A DNA stretch of 64,000 nt from Mauremys mutica. Lineage: Eukaryota; Chordata; Testudines; Geoemydidae. The stretch's first letter is position 1. Every line of letters starts with the position of its first letter. Made by a program: the position numbers and the translations under genes. The DNA is taken from assembly GCF_020497125.1 (NCBI RefSeq), contig NC_059084.1:37952399-38016398 (forward strand), read 5' to 3'. Positions 29,676 through 40,364 of the stretch are shown in pieces. The notes under the pieces were generated by a model. The model did no database searches, was not told the DNA's origin, and saw only the letters and a list, made by a program, of their open reading frames with translations.

Positions 29676-31255
29676 TAGAATCATAGAATCTCAGAGTTGG
29701 AAGGGACCTCAGGAGGTCATCTAGTCCAACCCCCTGCTCAAAGCAGGACCAAACCCAACTAAATCATCCCAGCCAGGGCTTTGTCAAGCCTGACCTTAAA
29801 AACCTCTAAGGAAGGAGATTCCACTACCTCCCTAGGTAACCCATTCCAGTTCTTCACCACCCTACTAGTGAAAAAGTTTTTCCTAATGTCCAACCTAAAC
29901 CTCCCCCTCTGCAACTTGAGACCATTACTCCTTGTTCTGTCATCTTCTACCACTGAGAACAGTCTAGATCCATCCTCTTTGGAACCCCCTTTCAGGTAGT
30001 TGAAAGCAGCTATCAAATCCCCCCTCATTCTTCTCTTCTGCAGACTAAACAATCCCAGTTCCCTCAGCCTCTCCTCATAAGTCATGTGCTCCAGCCCCCT
30101 AATCATCTTTGTTGTTCTCCGCTGGACTCTCTCCAATTTATCCACATCCTTTTTGTAGTGTGGGGCCCAAAACTGGACACAGTACTCCAAATGAGGCCTC
30201 ACCAGTGCTGAGTAGAGGGGAATGATCACATCCCTCGATCTGCTGGAAATGCCCCTACTTATACAACCCAAAATGCCATTAGCCTTCTTGGCAACAAGGG
30301 CACACTGTTGACTCATATTCAGCTTTTCGTCCACCGTAACCCCTAGGTCCTTTTCTGCAGAACTGCTGCCCAGCCATTCGGTCCCTAGTCTGTAGCAGTG
30401 CATGGGATTCTTCCGTCCTAAGTGCAGGACTCTGCACTTGTCCTTGTTGAACCTCATCATATTTCTTTTAGCCCAAAACTCTAATTTGTCTAGGTCCCTC
30501 TGTATCCTATCCCTACCCTCCAGCGTATCAACCACTCCTCCCAGTTTAGTGTCATCTGCAAACTTGCTAAGGGTGCAGTCCACACCATCCTCCAGATCGT
30601 TAATGAAGATATTGAATAAAACCGGCCCCAGCACCGACCCTTGGGGCACTCCACTTGATACCGGCTGCCAATTAGACATGGAACCATTGATCACTACCCG
30701 TTGAGCCCGACCATCTAGCCAGTTTTCTATCCACCTTACCGTCCATTCATCCAGCCCAGACTTCTTTAACTTGCTGGCAAGAATACTGTGGGAGACCGTA
30801 TCAAAAGCTTTGCTATAGTCCAGAAATAGCACATCCACTGCTTTCCCCTCATCCACAGAGCCGGTTATCTCATCATAGAAGGCAATTAGGTTAGTCAGGC
30901 ATGACTTGCCCTTGGTGAATCCATGCTGACTGTTCCTGATCACTTTCCCCTCCTTTAAGTGGTTCAGGATTGATTCCTTGAGGACCTGTTCCATGATTTT
31001 TCCAGGGACTGAGGTGAGACTGACTGGCCTGTAGTTTCCTGGATCTTCCTTCTTCCCTTTTTTAAAGATGGGCACTACATTAGCCTTTTTCCAGTCATCC
31101 GAGACCTCCCCCAATCGCCATGATTTTTCAGAGATAATGGCCAATGGCTCTGCAATCTCATCGGTCAACTCCTTTAGCACCCTCGGATGCAGCGCATCCG
31201 GCCCCATGGACTTGTGCTCGTCCAGCTTTTTTTCCAGCTTATACTCACGGTATAA
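29676..31255 (-). mobile_element. CR1 LINE, long 5'-truncated copy
   Basis: Minus-strand CR1 from within the RT domain to its 3' terminus, where the plus strand reads tcatagaatcatagaatctc, the characteristic terminal repeats. It keeps one uninterrupted reading frame to the natural stop, so it is a fairly young copy truncated on insertion rather than decayed. Confidence 0.9.
29759..31255 (-). pseudogene. CR1 ORF2 C-terminal part, RT domain open but 5' truncated
   Basis: Encodes nearly 500 residues of the CR1 ORF2 polyprotein: RT motifs [28 protein letters not shown] and the catalytic FADDTKL, then the conserved C-terminal region [23 protein letters not shown] and [15 protein letters not shown]. 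The N-terminal apurinic endonuclease domain and ORF1 are missing, and the first in-frame codons near 31255-31282 are flanking DNA. The RT core could fold but the copy cannot move on its own. Confidence 0.9.
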
Positions 31256-33278
31256 CAGCACATAGGGGAAACTAAGGCACAACCAGGCCTCACAAACACA
31301 TTACAGAATAGTTCCACATTGTCCCATGGTTCAGCGGGCAGATGCCCTGGGAAACGATCGGCAAAGAGAAGAGTTCAAGCAGCTGCTCTTGGGATTCCAG
31401 AAGATCTCGGCAAAGGACTCTTCTCGCTGTAGAGAACCCACGTACCAGGCGCACCGCCTCTTTGTGGGGGGCAGGGAGTACAGGGTTCTGGGCTGCTTAC
31501 AGGGGCATACAAAAGACACTGGATAGGCCCTTGGACAGGAGAATTATACAGGAGTGTCAGTCTACTTTGAATAGTCCAACCTAAAACCTAACGGGACCTG
31601 GCAACTTCTGGTAGACCACAGGCAACTTGGCGACACTTAGCTCCAGGGATACACTTGCCAAGGGCTGAGGTGGCAGCTCCGTCCCTGGCAGCTGGTTTTC
31701 GAAAAGCTCTGCCCCAGTTCAAACAGGAAGCAATTTGGGGCAGCTTGCGGGCCTGTACTCTGCAGGAGGTCAGACCAGATGATCGCAAGGTCCCGTCTGG
31801 CCCTGGAATCTATGCAGCAAAGTGGAGCTCGGGTTTTCTAAAGTCAAACTCTTCTCTGCCCTGGACGTCGGGGTTGGACTCCCCAGTTGGGTCCGGGTGA
31901 TCGGTGTCAATCAGTTAATCATCGACATGGCCCCTAGAGGAGATGCTCCTGGGGATGCCAACACCCCTCTAGAGTTCAACCTCTCGCTCTGCGCGGGGTA
32001 ATGCAGCTGCAAGGGAAGCTGATAAATATTCACTGACAAAAAACTGACATGAATGCAGCATTCCAGCGGCCCAGCAGTATATGGCGCCCTTCCGGAACAC
32101 TGCTTGCAGCAAAACTGGCACCGCTGACGAGCAGGACGTGACGAGTTAAGGGACCTGCCTCCCCTCTGACACGAGTTATGTTTTGATTCCTGCTCCTCCA
32201 AAGAGCTGCGGGGGGTGCCATGCACTCACTGCGGGTATTCCTCAAAGGAGCGACACACCGCTGCACCAGCACCAGAGCCGTGGTTCCATCCCCCAGGTCT
32301 GGGCAAAAAAGGAATAAGTTGCAAAAATACATCACCTGTGAGAAAAGCTGGTATTGTTTTCTGGACAGCCTGTATCTCAGGAACCCCTGGGTCAAATGAC
32401 CCTAAATTTGGATCAGTAACCCTAAGGGGTGCACTTTGGCAGAGGGTGAGAGGGGACGCAGTAGGGGGCATTCCACCCTTGGAATCAGAGCTGCCCCAGA
32501 TGCCCCAGCATCCTGGGGAAGAAAGCAGGGTGGGTGACTCAGGAAGAGGTGCTGAGCTCTCTTCTGTGCTGCTGTTTGTGCATTTTTCTACCAAGCACCC
32601 AGCCACTCCTGCTCATTAACTCTCCCCTGGCATTGTGGGTCAATTCTGCTGCCCGAGCTGCATCCCAGAATTGGGGAAATCTGTCTCCCGTGGTGCCATG
32701 CGGAAGTGACATCCTGACCCAGCACCAGGACGCCACCCAGTGCTACTCACTGGCCCCCCTGAACCCCGGAGGGTACTGGGATGGGGCCTCTTGTGCACAG
32801 TGAGGGGCAGGTCATTGTGATAAGTGCGAGCAGAGTATGTCCCAACCACCCTGCCGTTGGTCAGGGCAAAGCTTCCCCTTTCAATGGGGTGTCGCCACTT
32901 CTTGTGGGCCCGGATTATGAAATACTTAACGTCAGATATTTCTCTGCCACCGGTTCCCTCTTCTATTGACTCCCATGCAGCCGGGGAAGGCCAGCTCTGC
33001 AGACAGCTGGATAGATTCTCCAGGGGAAACAGAGGCACCAGGACAAGTGAGTGGGAGCGCATGGGAGACGGGGCTTGGTATAATCCAGGCAGGGTTATTC
33101 CCCAGTTTAGCTGGTAGAGAGGAACGGTAGGAAACACACCAAAGAGGAGTTCAGACAAGGCTCTTCTCTCCCATAGGCTCCAAGGCTTTGTACAAAGAAG
33201 GTGGATGTCGCTTTACAGGGGGGGGACTAAGCAAACAAAACTGAAGCCGCCTACAAGAGGTCAGTGATGGAGCCAGGA
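31256..33278. other. Intergenic, no gene recognised
   Basis: Two kb without a supportable gene. It contains one CR1 tail fragment (31745-31815). Several 60-130-codon frames on both strands overlap each other and lack splice or domain support. Confidence 0.4.
31745..31815 (+). mobile_element. CR1 3'-tail fragment
   Basis: Carries ctgcaggaggtcagaccag, atgatcgcaaggtccc and ggaatctatg, the common CR1 3' tail. Confidence 0.75.
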
Positions 33279-33735
33279 CTCAAATCCAGGGCTCGTGAAT
33301 CCCAGCCGGGGTCCCCCCATCCCTTGTTCAAGGCTACTTGGCTCTTAGATGGTGCCCACTAGCTGCAAAGACCTGAGAGCCGGGACCTTCAGAGCTGTGA
33401 CAAATCTCTCCCGACTGCCGCCACGGGTCTCTCTCAGACCAGCTCGGACGTGGGCACTCCAGCCGCAGAGACCTGCTCCAAAGGCCTCAGGACGGAGGGG
33501 AAAGTCTCAATTGCTATTGAAGTCTCCTGGTGCAAAGTTGGGGTTGTTTTGCCAAGGGAGGCCCAAAATACAGCACCCCCAGAAGCAACCACTTTTTAAA
33601 AATACCCTCCTGCTTCCACCCTGCTTTTTTCCTCACTCGCTGCTAAAGGGGAAAGCTCGGGCAATATTCACGTAAAACAGGCTGTTGTGCTCAGGTAGCA
33701 CCAGGAGCCGAGATCTAGTTCCCAGCCTTATGCTT

Positions 33736-34088
33736 CAGCCCCTATCAAATTCACGGGCTATTTCGGTCAATTTCATGCTCATGGGATTTTAAAAATCGTA
33801 AATTTCATTATTTTGGCTATTTAAATCTGGAATTTCATGGCGGTGTAACTGGGGGTCTTGACCCAAAAGAGGGTTGTGGGGGACTCACAAGGTTATTGTA
33901 TGGGGGGCGCAGAATTGCCACCCTTACTTCCGCGCTGCTGCTAGCAGCGGCACTGCCTTCAGAGCTGGGCAGCTGGAGAGCAATGGCCGCTGGCCAGGAG
34001 CCCAGCTCTGAAGGCAGAGCAAATAAGGGTGGCAATACTGGGACCCCCCCACACACAAGAACCTTGCTATAAATTTGGTAGGGCCCTA
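33736..34088. mobile_element. hAT-like MITE in copy A
   Basis: Ends read CAGCCCCTATCAAATTCACGG and AAATTTGGTAGGGCCCTA, imperfect terminal inverted repeats, with cttatgct / cttatgat beside them as a likely 8-bp duplication offset by one base. The AT-rich arm, then a GC-rich segment containing an internal inverted repeat (gagctgggcagctgg / ccagctctgaaggc), is non-coding. Confidence 0.65.
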
Positions 34089-34213
34089 CTTATGATTCTA
34101 CGCTGCAATGTAAAGCTGTGCATCAGCTGGACTCAAACTCCCCCTTGCGTCTACACTGCAGCTGCGCTAATCGAGGGCTCAGACCCAGGACCCTGCAGGG
34201 CTGGTGGGCCAGG

Positions 34214-34980
34214 TTCCCTCTAATTTTTTACATCCATGTGCAGAATGAATTTTGTTATGCGCAGCAATATGGAGGTGATGTGTGGCAGGGGTGGGGCTGA
34301 GGGGTTTGGAGTGTGGGGAGGGCTCAGGGCAGGGGCAGAGGGGTGGGGTGCGTGGGGGGTGAGGGCTCCGGCTGGGGGTGGGGGCTCTGGGGTGGGGCCA
34401 GGGATGAGGAGTTCAGGGTGCGGAAGGGGGCTCAGGGCTGGGGCAGAAGTTTGGGGTGCAGGGGGGGTGAGAGCTCCAACTGGGGGTGTGGGCTCTAGGG
34501 TGGAGCAAGGGATGAGGAGTTTAGGGTGCAGGATGCCCCAGGGCTGGGATCAGAGGACTCTCCCCAGCCCTCCCGCCGCCAGCAGCTGGGCCGGGGCCCA
34601 GGGAGAGATGCCTCCCCCCGCCGGCAGCAGGGCTGGGGCCCGGGGAGAGATGCCTCCCCCCGCCGGCAGCAGGGCCGGGGCCCGGGGAGAGATGCCTCCC
34701 CCCGCCGGCAGCAGGGCCGGGGCCCGGGGAGAGATGCCTCCCCCCGCCGGCAGCAGGGCCGGGGCCCGGGGAGAGATGCTTCTCCCCGCCGGCAGCAGGG
34801 CCGGGGCCAGGGCCGAGGCGTCTCTCCTCCCCAGTGGCATGGGAGAGGCCCATGGCAGCCCTGCACACCCCAACTTGCTCCGCTCCCCTTCCCAGTCCCC
34901 ACCCACCTCCGACCTCTCTCCTCTCCAGGCCCCTGTGGCTATACGCCTGTGCGGCCCTAGGCCGTGCAGCTTAGAGGGAA
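34214..34980. mobile_element. TIR element with internal 42-bp tandem array, copy A
   Basis: Ends ttccctctaa and ttagagggaa are perfect 10-bp inverted repeats. The interior starts ttttttacatccatgtgcag, then a G-rich stretch, then the tandem array. The frames running through it on both strands are products of the repeat, not genes. No target duplication was identified, so the class is open. Confidence 0.55.
34574..34820 (+). repeat. 42-bp GC-rich tandem repeat, about 6 units
   Basis: Unit core gccggcagcagggccggggc followed by ccggggagagatgcctcccc. CpG-rich. Confidence 0.9.
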
Positions 34981-35746
34981 TGTAGCTGGAGGGTCCCAGC
35001 TCAAGCGAAGCCGGGACCCAGGGGCCAAGCCCGATCACTTTGCAGTAGAGACGCAGCCCTGCTCGACTCCGGTCCTGGAAGTCAGATGGAAATATCTCCC
35101 AGTTCCACGGGACAACTTCCTTAGTCCTCTCACGGCCACGGCTCAGGTCAGCATGGACCCATCCTCTGACCACGTGCACTGTCAGAGAGCTGCCTGGGTT
35201 GGCAGCAGGGAGCGAACCCAGCAAGCCTTTTGCAAAGCCAGCGGCTTCCTGCTCACGGGCAGGGCGGGCAGGAAAGTTTTCCCATGAGCCCTAGGGCTAC
35301 AGCGGCCATATTGTGGGGTGCTGGAGGGTCTGCAGGCTGCAGTGTGAATGCCAGATCCCCAGGTTTGAGCCCGGGTTAGAAAAGCCCTTCGGTTAAAATA
35401 CCACACGGATGCCCAAGCTCAGGGTTCCCAACACAGCTCGGCTGAGTGGAGTCCCACTAACCCTGGGCTTAACCAGCAGTGTAGACGTACCCTTAGGAGC
35501 AGAGGAAATTTGCCAGCACAATCACTGGGATTGCCAAGCGTTCAAAGTGCTCTAAACCCCACCTACCTGGGCAGAGCGCCTGGACGTTTGGCATGGCACG
35601 TCGGTGTCTGGGGCATTGCCAGGTTCACTCGGACAAGGGGATCCCCTCCAAAACACTCTGCTTTACATGAATGACTAGCAGACGGGCTCAAAAATGGCTG
35701 GGCCATTGCTGGAGCGAAGAGACACTTGGGGGAGGGGGGACAAAGC

Positions 35747-35849
35747 CAGGGTGATTTAAATGCTGTATGCTACGTGACAGAGCGACACTGGCACCCTCGA
35801 GTGGCCGCAGCCTTCAGCGAGGATGAGCCCTGAAATCGCTGCAGCGGGG
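35747..35849 (+). promoter_or_regulatory. Promoter and noncoding first exon, RNase copy A
   Basis: A TTTAAATG TATA-like element near 35755 is followed by a short exon ending gcagcgggg|GTGAGT, with the donor at 35850. The identical arrangement precedes copy B. A noncoding first exon followed by a coding exon is the standard layout of RNase A-family genes. The transcription start itself is inferred. Confidence 0.5.
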
Positions 35850-35929
35850 GTGAGTCGCCCACAGGGGGTCCTTGCTGTGCTGGTCTCACGTTCCCATCTC
35901 ATACCCACCTCCCCCATTCTCCCCTCCAG
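35850..35929 (+). other. 80-bp intron, RNase copy A
   Basis: GTGAGT donor and a pyrimidine-rich ...ctcccctccAG acceptor, six bases before the start codon. Very short for a vertebrate intron. Confidence 0.65.
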
Positions 35930-35935
35930 CCAGCA

Positions 35936-36385
35936 ATGAAGACAAGACTGAGTCCAGGCCTCCTGCTGCTGATTTTCCTCTTGCTGGCCTGCCTGGCCGC
36001 GGCCGGGAGAGAGACGCCGTATGAGAAGTTCCAAAGGCAGCATGTGGACACCTCCGGGAGCTGGGAGCCCGACCCCAACCGCTACTGCAATTTCATGATG
36101 CCGCGGAGGAACATGACGGTGTCCTTCTGCAAAGATTTCAACAGTTTCATCCACGGGGTGCTGGCAGTGATAACCGCTGTCTGCGGCTCAGGGGGGACAT
36201 GGCATCACGGGGACTTTTACTACAGCAACTCTCCCTTCCAGGTCACGGACTGCCAGACAACGGGAGCATCCCGCTGGCCCCGCTGCATTTACAGGGGAGA
36301 CGGCCGCAGTAGCAGAATTTGTGTCGCCTGCCAAAATGGGCAGCCTGTGCACTACGCCCGGCCGTCGGTGTGCGGCGGCCCGTGA
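35936..36385 (+). CDS. Secreted RNase A-family ribonuclease, copy A
   Basis: Encodes 149 residues: signal peptide about 1-24 (Leu-rich core, AAAG cleavage region), then a mature RNase A fold. The catalytic triad is present: His36 in RQHVD (His12 of RNase A), Lys66 in CKDFNSF (Lys41, signature CKxxNxF), and His139 in QPVHY (His119). Cysteines at 51, 65, 83, 106, 117, 129, 132 and 146 number eight; Cys129 and Cys146 are absent from the third gene of the window. The family cleaves RNA 3' of pyrimidines and serves in host defence, angiogenesis or digestion. Basic residues (RR at 57-58, scattered Arg) suit a defence or angiogenin-like role. It is one exon, preceded by the 80-bp intron, with a tandem paralogue 3.8 kb downstream. 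The exact orthologue is not assigned. Confidence 0.92.
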   Translation: MKTRLSPGLLLLIFLLLACLAAAGRETPYEKFQRQHVDTSGSWEPDPNRYCNFMMPRRNMTVSFCKDFNSFIHGVLAVITAVCGSGGTWHHGDFYYSNSPFQVTDCQTTGASRWPRCIYRGDGRSSRICVACQNGQPVHYARPSVCGGP

Positions 36386-36586
36386 GCCGTGAGGCGGACA
36401 TGCAGCCCTGCAGCTCCCATGAGCTTTGGCAATGCTGGCAGCCCTGGGCACCCATAGCTGCCGGACGCCATCCCCATCCTCCTCCCCAACAGAGTATTTG
36501 GGCACCTCATTGGGGACAGCAACGAAGACTGTTGTTCCTTTTTCTATGGCAAATTATAACTGCCCCCTCCCCAGCCTGAACTGGCT

Positions 36587-36950
36587 GCTGCCCCCTAGTG
36601 CCTATTATACAGTACAGCCGCCCCTTCCCCACCCCCACCCTCTGCTGCCCCCTAGTGCCCATTATACAGTATAGCCGCCCCTTCCGCACCCTCACCCTCT
36701 GCTGCCCCCTAGTGGCCATTATACAGTATAGCTGCCCCTTCCCCGCCCCCACCCTCTGCTGCCCCTAGTGCCCATGATACAGTATAGCCGCCCCTTCCCT
36801 GCCCCCACCCTCTGCTGCCCCCAGTGCCCATTATACAGTATAGCCGCCCCTTCCCCACCCCCACCCTCTGCTGTCCCTAGTGCCCATGATACAGTATAGC
36901 TGCCCCTTCCCCTCTGCTGCCCCCTAGTGCCCATTATGTAGTATGGGCAC
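36587..36950 (-). repeat. ~57-bp minisatellite in the 3' UTR of RNase copy A
   Basis: About six units of ccccttccccacccccaccc / tctgctgccccctagtgccc / attatacagtatagccg, the reverse complement of the array at 21527. It lies between the stop codon and the poly(A) signal, so it would be transcribed with the gene. Confidence 0.9.
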
Positions 36951-37058
36951 CTTTTCCCCATCCTTTATCCATGGAGCGGGAGGCGGAGAAGGGTCAACGT
37001 GCAGAGGAGATGTTACCAGGCTGAGCCCTGGATGCTGTTTTCTCTTGCTTCTTCCTGC

Positions 37059-37064
37059 AATAAA
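37059..37064 (+). terminator. Poly(A) signal, RNase copy A
   Basis: Canonical AATAAA about 670 bp after the stop codon, in cttcctgcAATAAAatac. The paralogous site in copy B is AGTAAA. Confidence 0.6.
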
Positions 37065-37552
37065 ATACTTTTTGCAAATGCAGAATGGCTGGGGACTCAA
37101 ATCCAGGGCTCGTGAATCCCAGCCGGGTTCCCCCCATCCCTTGTTCAAGGCTACTTGGCTCTTAGATGGTGCCCACTAGCTGCAAAGACCTGAGAGCCGG
37201 GACCTTCAGAGCTGTGACAAATCTCTCCCGACTGCCGCCATGGGTCTCTCTCAGAGCAGCTCGGATGTGGGCACTCCAGCCGCAAAGACCTGCTCCAAAG
37301 GCCTCAGGACGGAGTGGAAAGTCTCAATTGCTATTGAAGTTTCCTGGTGCAAAGTTGGGGTTGTTTTGCCAAGGGAGGCCCAAAATACAGCACCCCCAGA
37401 AGCAACCACTTTTTAAAAATACCCTCCTGCTTCCACCCTGCTTTTTTCCTCACTCGCTGCTAAAGGGGAAAGCTCGGGCAATATTCACGTAAAACAGGCT
37501 GTTGTGCTCAGGTAGCACCAGGAGCCGAGATCTAGTTCCCAGCCTTATGCTT

Positions 37553-37905
37553 CAGGCCCTATCAAATTCACGGGCTATTTCGGTCAATTTCATGCTCATG
37601 GGATTTTAAAAATCGTAAATTTCATTATTTTGGCTATTTAAATCTGGAATTTCATGGCGGTGTAACTGGGGGTCTTGACCCAAAAGAGGGTTGTGGGGGG
37701 CTCACAAGGTTATTGTATGGGGGGCGCAGAATTGCCACCCTTACTTCTGCGCTGCTGCTGGCGGCGGCACTGCCTTTAGAGCTGGGCAGCTGGAGAGCAA
37801 TGGCCGCTGGCCAGGAGCCCAGCTCTGAAGGCAGAGCAAATAAGGGTGGCAATACTGGGACCCCCCCACACACAAGAACCTTGATGTAAATTTGGTAGGG
37901 CCCTA
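37553..37905. mobile_element. hAT-like MITE in copy B
   Basis: Paralogous to 33736-34088; the left end here reads CAGGCCCTATC, closer to the inverted right end than in copy A. It was present before the segmental duplication. Confidence 0.65.
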
Positions 37906-38031
37906 CTTATGATTCTACGCTGCAATGTAAAGCTGTGCATCAGCTGGACTCAACCCACCCCCTTGCGTCTACACTGCAGCTGCGCTAATCGAGGGCTCAG
38001 ACCCAGGACCCTGCAGGGCTGGTGGGCCAGG

Positions 38032-38756
38032 TTCCCTCTAATTTTTTACATCCATGTGCAGAATGAATTTTGTTATGTGCACCAATATGGAGGTGATGTG
38101 TGGCAGGGGTGGGGCTGAGGGGTTTGGAGTGTGGGGAGGGCTCAGGGCAGGGGCAGAGGGGTGGGGTGCGTGGGGGGTGAGGGTTCCGGCTGGGGGTGGG
38201 GGCTCTGGGGTGGGGCCAGGGATGAGGAGTTCAGGGTGCGGAAGGGGGCTCAGTGCTGGGGCAGAAGTTTGGGGTGCAGGGGGGGTGAGAGCTCCAACTG
38301 TGGGTGTGGGCTCTGGGGTGGAGCAAGGGATGAGGAGTTTAGGGTGCAGGATGCCCCAGGGCTGGGATCAGAGGACTCTCCCCAGCCCTCCCGCCGCCAG
38401 CAGCAGGGTCGGGGCCCAGGGAGAGATGCCTCCCCCCGCCGGCAGCAGGGCCGGGGCCCGGGGAGAGATGCCTCCCCCCGCCGGCAGCAGGGCCAGGGCC
38501 CGGGGAGAGATGCCTCCCTCCACCGGCAGCAGGGCCGGGGCCCGGGGAGAGATGCTTCTCCCCGCCGGCAGCAGGGCCGGGACCAGGGCCGAGGCGTCTC
38601 TCCTCCCCAGTGGCAGGGGAGAGGCCCATGGCAGCCCTGCATGCCCCAACTTGCTCCGCTCCCCTTCCCAGTCCCCACCCACCTCCGACCTCTCTCCTCT
38701 CCAGGCCCCTGTGGCTACACGCCTGTGCGGCCCTTGGCCGTGCAGCTTAGAGGGAA
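38032..38756. mobile_element. TIR element with internal 42-bp tandem array, copy B
   Basis: Same ends and layout as the copy at 34214-34980, one tandem unit shorter. Confidence 0.55.
38392..38600 (+). repeat. 42-bp GC-rich tandem repeat, about 5 units
   Basis: Same unit as at 34574, one copy fewer, with scattered substitutions. Confidence 0.9.
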
Positions 38757-39522
38757 CGTAGCGGGAGGGTCCCAGCTCAAGCGAAGCCGGGACCCAGGGG
38801 CCAAGCCCGATCACTTTGCAGTAGAGACGCAGCCCTGCTCGACTCCGGTCCTGGAAGTCAGACGGAAATATCTCCCAGTTCCACGGGACAACTTCCTTAG
38901 TCCTCTCACGGCCACGGCTCAGGTCAGCATGGACCCGTCCTCTGACCACGTGCACTGTCAGAGAGCTGCCTGGGCTGGCAGCGGGGAGCGAACCCAGCAA
39001 GCCTTTTGCAAAGCCAGTGGCTTCCCGCTCACGGGCAGGGCGGGCAGGAAAGTTTTCCCATGAGCCCTAGGGCTACAGCGGCCATATTGTGGGGTGCTGG
39101 AGGGTCTGCAGGCTGCAGTGTGAATGCCAGATCCCCAGGTTTGAGCCCGGGTTAGAAAAGCCCTTCGGTTAAAATACCACACGGATGCCCAAGCTCAGGG
39201 TTCCCAACACAGCTCGGCTGAGTGGAGTCCCACTAACCCTGGGCTTACCCAGCAGTGTAGACGTACCCTTAGGAGCAGAGGAAATTTGCCAGCACAATCA
39301 CTGGGATTGCCAAGCGTTCAAAGTGCTCTAAACCCCACCTACCTGGGCAGAGCGCCTGGACGTTTGGCATGGCACGTCGGTGTCTGGGGCATTGCCAGGG
39401 TCACTCGGACAAGGGGATCCCCTCCAAAACACTCTGCTTTACATGAATGACTAGCAGACGGGCTCAAAAATGGCTGGCCCACGGCTGGGGCGAAGAGACG
39501 CTTGGGGGAGGGGGGACAAAGC

Positions 39523-39625
39523 CAGGGTGATTTAAATGCTGTATGCTACGTGACAGAACGACACTGGCACCCTCGAGTGGCCACAGCCTTCAGCGAGGAT
39601 GAGCCCTGAAATCGCTGCAGCGGGG
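39523..39625 (+). promoter_or_regulatory. Promoter and noncoding first exon, RNase copy B
   Basis: Same TTTAAATG and first-exon layout as copy A; donor GTGAGT at 39626. Confidence 0.5.
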
Positions 39626-39705
39626 GTGAGTCGCCCACAGGGGGTCCATGCTATGCTGGTCTCACGTTCCCATCTCATACCCACCTCCCCCGTTCTCCCC
39701 TCCAG
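39626..39705 (+). other. 80-bp intron, RNase copy B
   Basis: Same length and splice sites as the copy A intron. Confidence 0.65.
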
Positions 39706-39711
39706 CCAGCA

Positions 39712-40161
39712 ATGAAGACAAGACTGGGTCCAGGCCTCCTGCTGCTGATTTTCCTCTTGCCGGCCTGCCTGGCCGCGGCCGGGAGAGAGACGCCGTACGA
39801 GAAGTTCCAAAGGCAGCATGTGGACACCTCCGGGAGCTGGGAGCCCGACCCCAACCGCTACTGCAATCTCATGATGCCGCGGAGGAACATGACGGTGTCC
39901 GCCTGCAAAGATCTCAACAGCTTCGTCCACGGGGCGCTGGCAGTGATAACCGCTGTCTGCGGCTCAGGGGGGACATGGCATCACGGGGACTTTTACTACA
40001 GCAACTCTCCCTTCCAGGTCACGGACTGCCAGACAACGGGAGCGTCCCGCTGGCCCCGCTGCGATTACAGGGGAGATGGCCGCAGTAGGAGAATTTGTGT
40101 CGCCTGCACATATGGGCAGCCTGTGCACTACGCCCGGCCGTCGGTGTGCGGCGGCCCGTGA
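39712..40161 (+). CDS. Secreted RNase A-family ribonuclease, copy B
   Basis: 149 residues, about 93% identical to copy A (11 differences by eye). Signal peptide 1-24; catalytic His36, Lys66 and His139 all kept; the same eight cysteines. Substitutions cluster around the CKxxNxF signature (Phe53Leu, Phe64Ala, Phe68Leu, Ile72Val, Val75Ala) and next to the catalytic C-terminal His (Gln-Asn to Thr-Tyr at 133-134), plus Ile118Asp and Ser126Arg. I count about 14 nonsynonymous and 5 synonymous base changes, more per base than in the flanking non-coding DNA. The gene is intact and probably functional, perhaps diverging in target or activity. Confidence 0.92.
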   Translation: MKTRLGPGLLLLIFLLPACLAAAGRETPYEKFQRQHVDTSGSWEPDPNRYCNLMMPRRNMTVSACKDLNSFVHGALAVITAVCGSGGTWHHGDFYYSNSPFQVTDCQTTGASRWPRCDYRGDGRSRRICVACTYGQPVHYARPSVCGGP

Positions 40162-40364
40162 GCCGTGAGGCGGACATGCAGCCCTGCAGCTCCCCTGGGC
40201 TTTGGCAGTGCTGGCAGCCCTGGGCGCCCATAGCTGCCGGACGCCATCCCCATCCTCCTCCCCAACAGAGTATTTGGGCACCTCACTGGGGACAGCAACG
40301 AAGACTGTTGTTCCTTTTTCTATGGCAAATTATAACTGCCCCCTCCCCAGCCTGAACTGGCTGC

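Larger units (their letters stand above)
33279..37095 (+). repeat. Tandem segmental duplication, copy A (3.82 kb)
   Basis: Homologous along its whole length to 37096-40759. It contains a hAT-like element, a TIR element with a 42-bp tandem repeat, and an RNase gene with its promoter, intron and 3' UTR. The junction between copies fuses the gene's 3' end (ggctgggga) to the unit's start (ggactcaaatcc), with gga as shared microhomology. Non-coding identity is about 98% by eye. Confidence 0.95.

Noticed and set aside
35756..36154. Antisense frame opposite the RNase signal peptide, conserved in both copies (also 39532-39930)
   Set aside because: Shadow of the RNase exon. Conservation between copies follows from the recent duplication.
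38131..39063. 310-codon open frame (and the 250-codon counterpart at 34236-34985) on the plus strand
   Set aside because: It runs through a GC-rich TIR element and its 42-bp tandem repeat. The other strand is equally open, and composition is Gly/Arg/Pro repeats with no domain.
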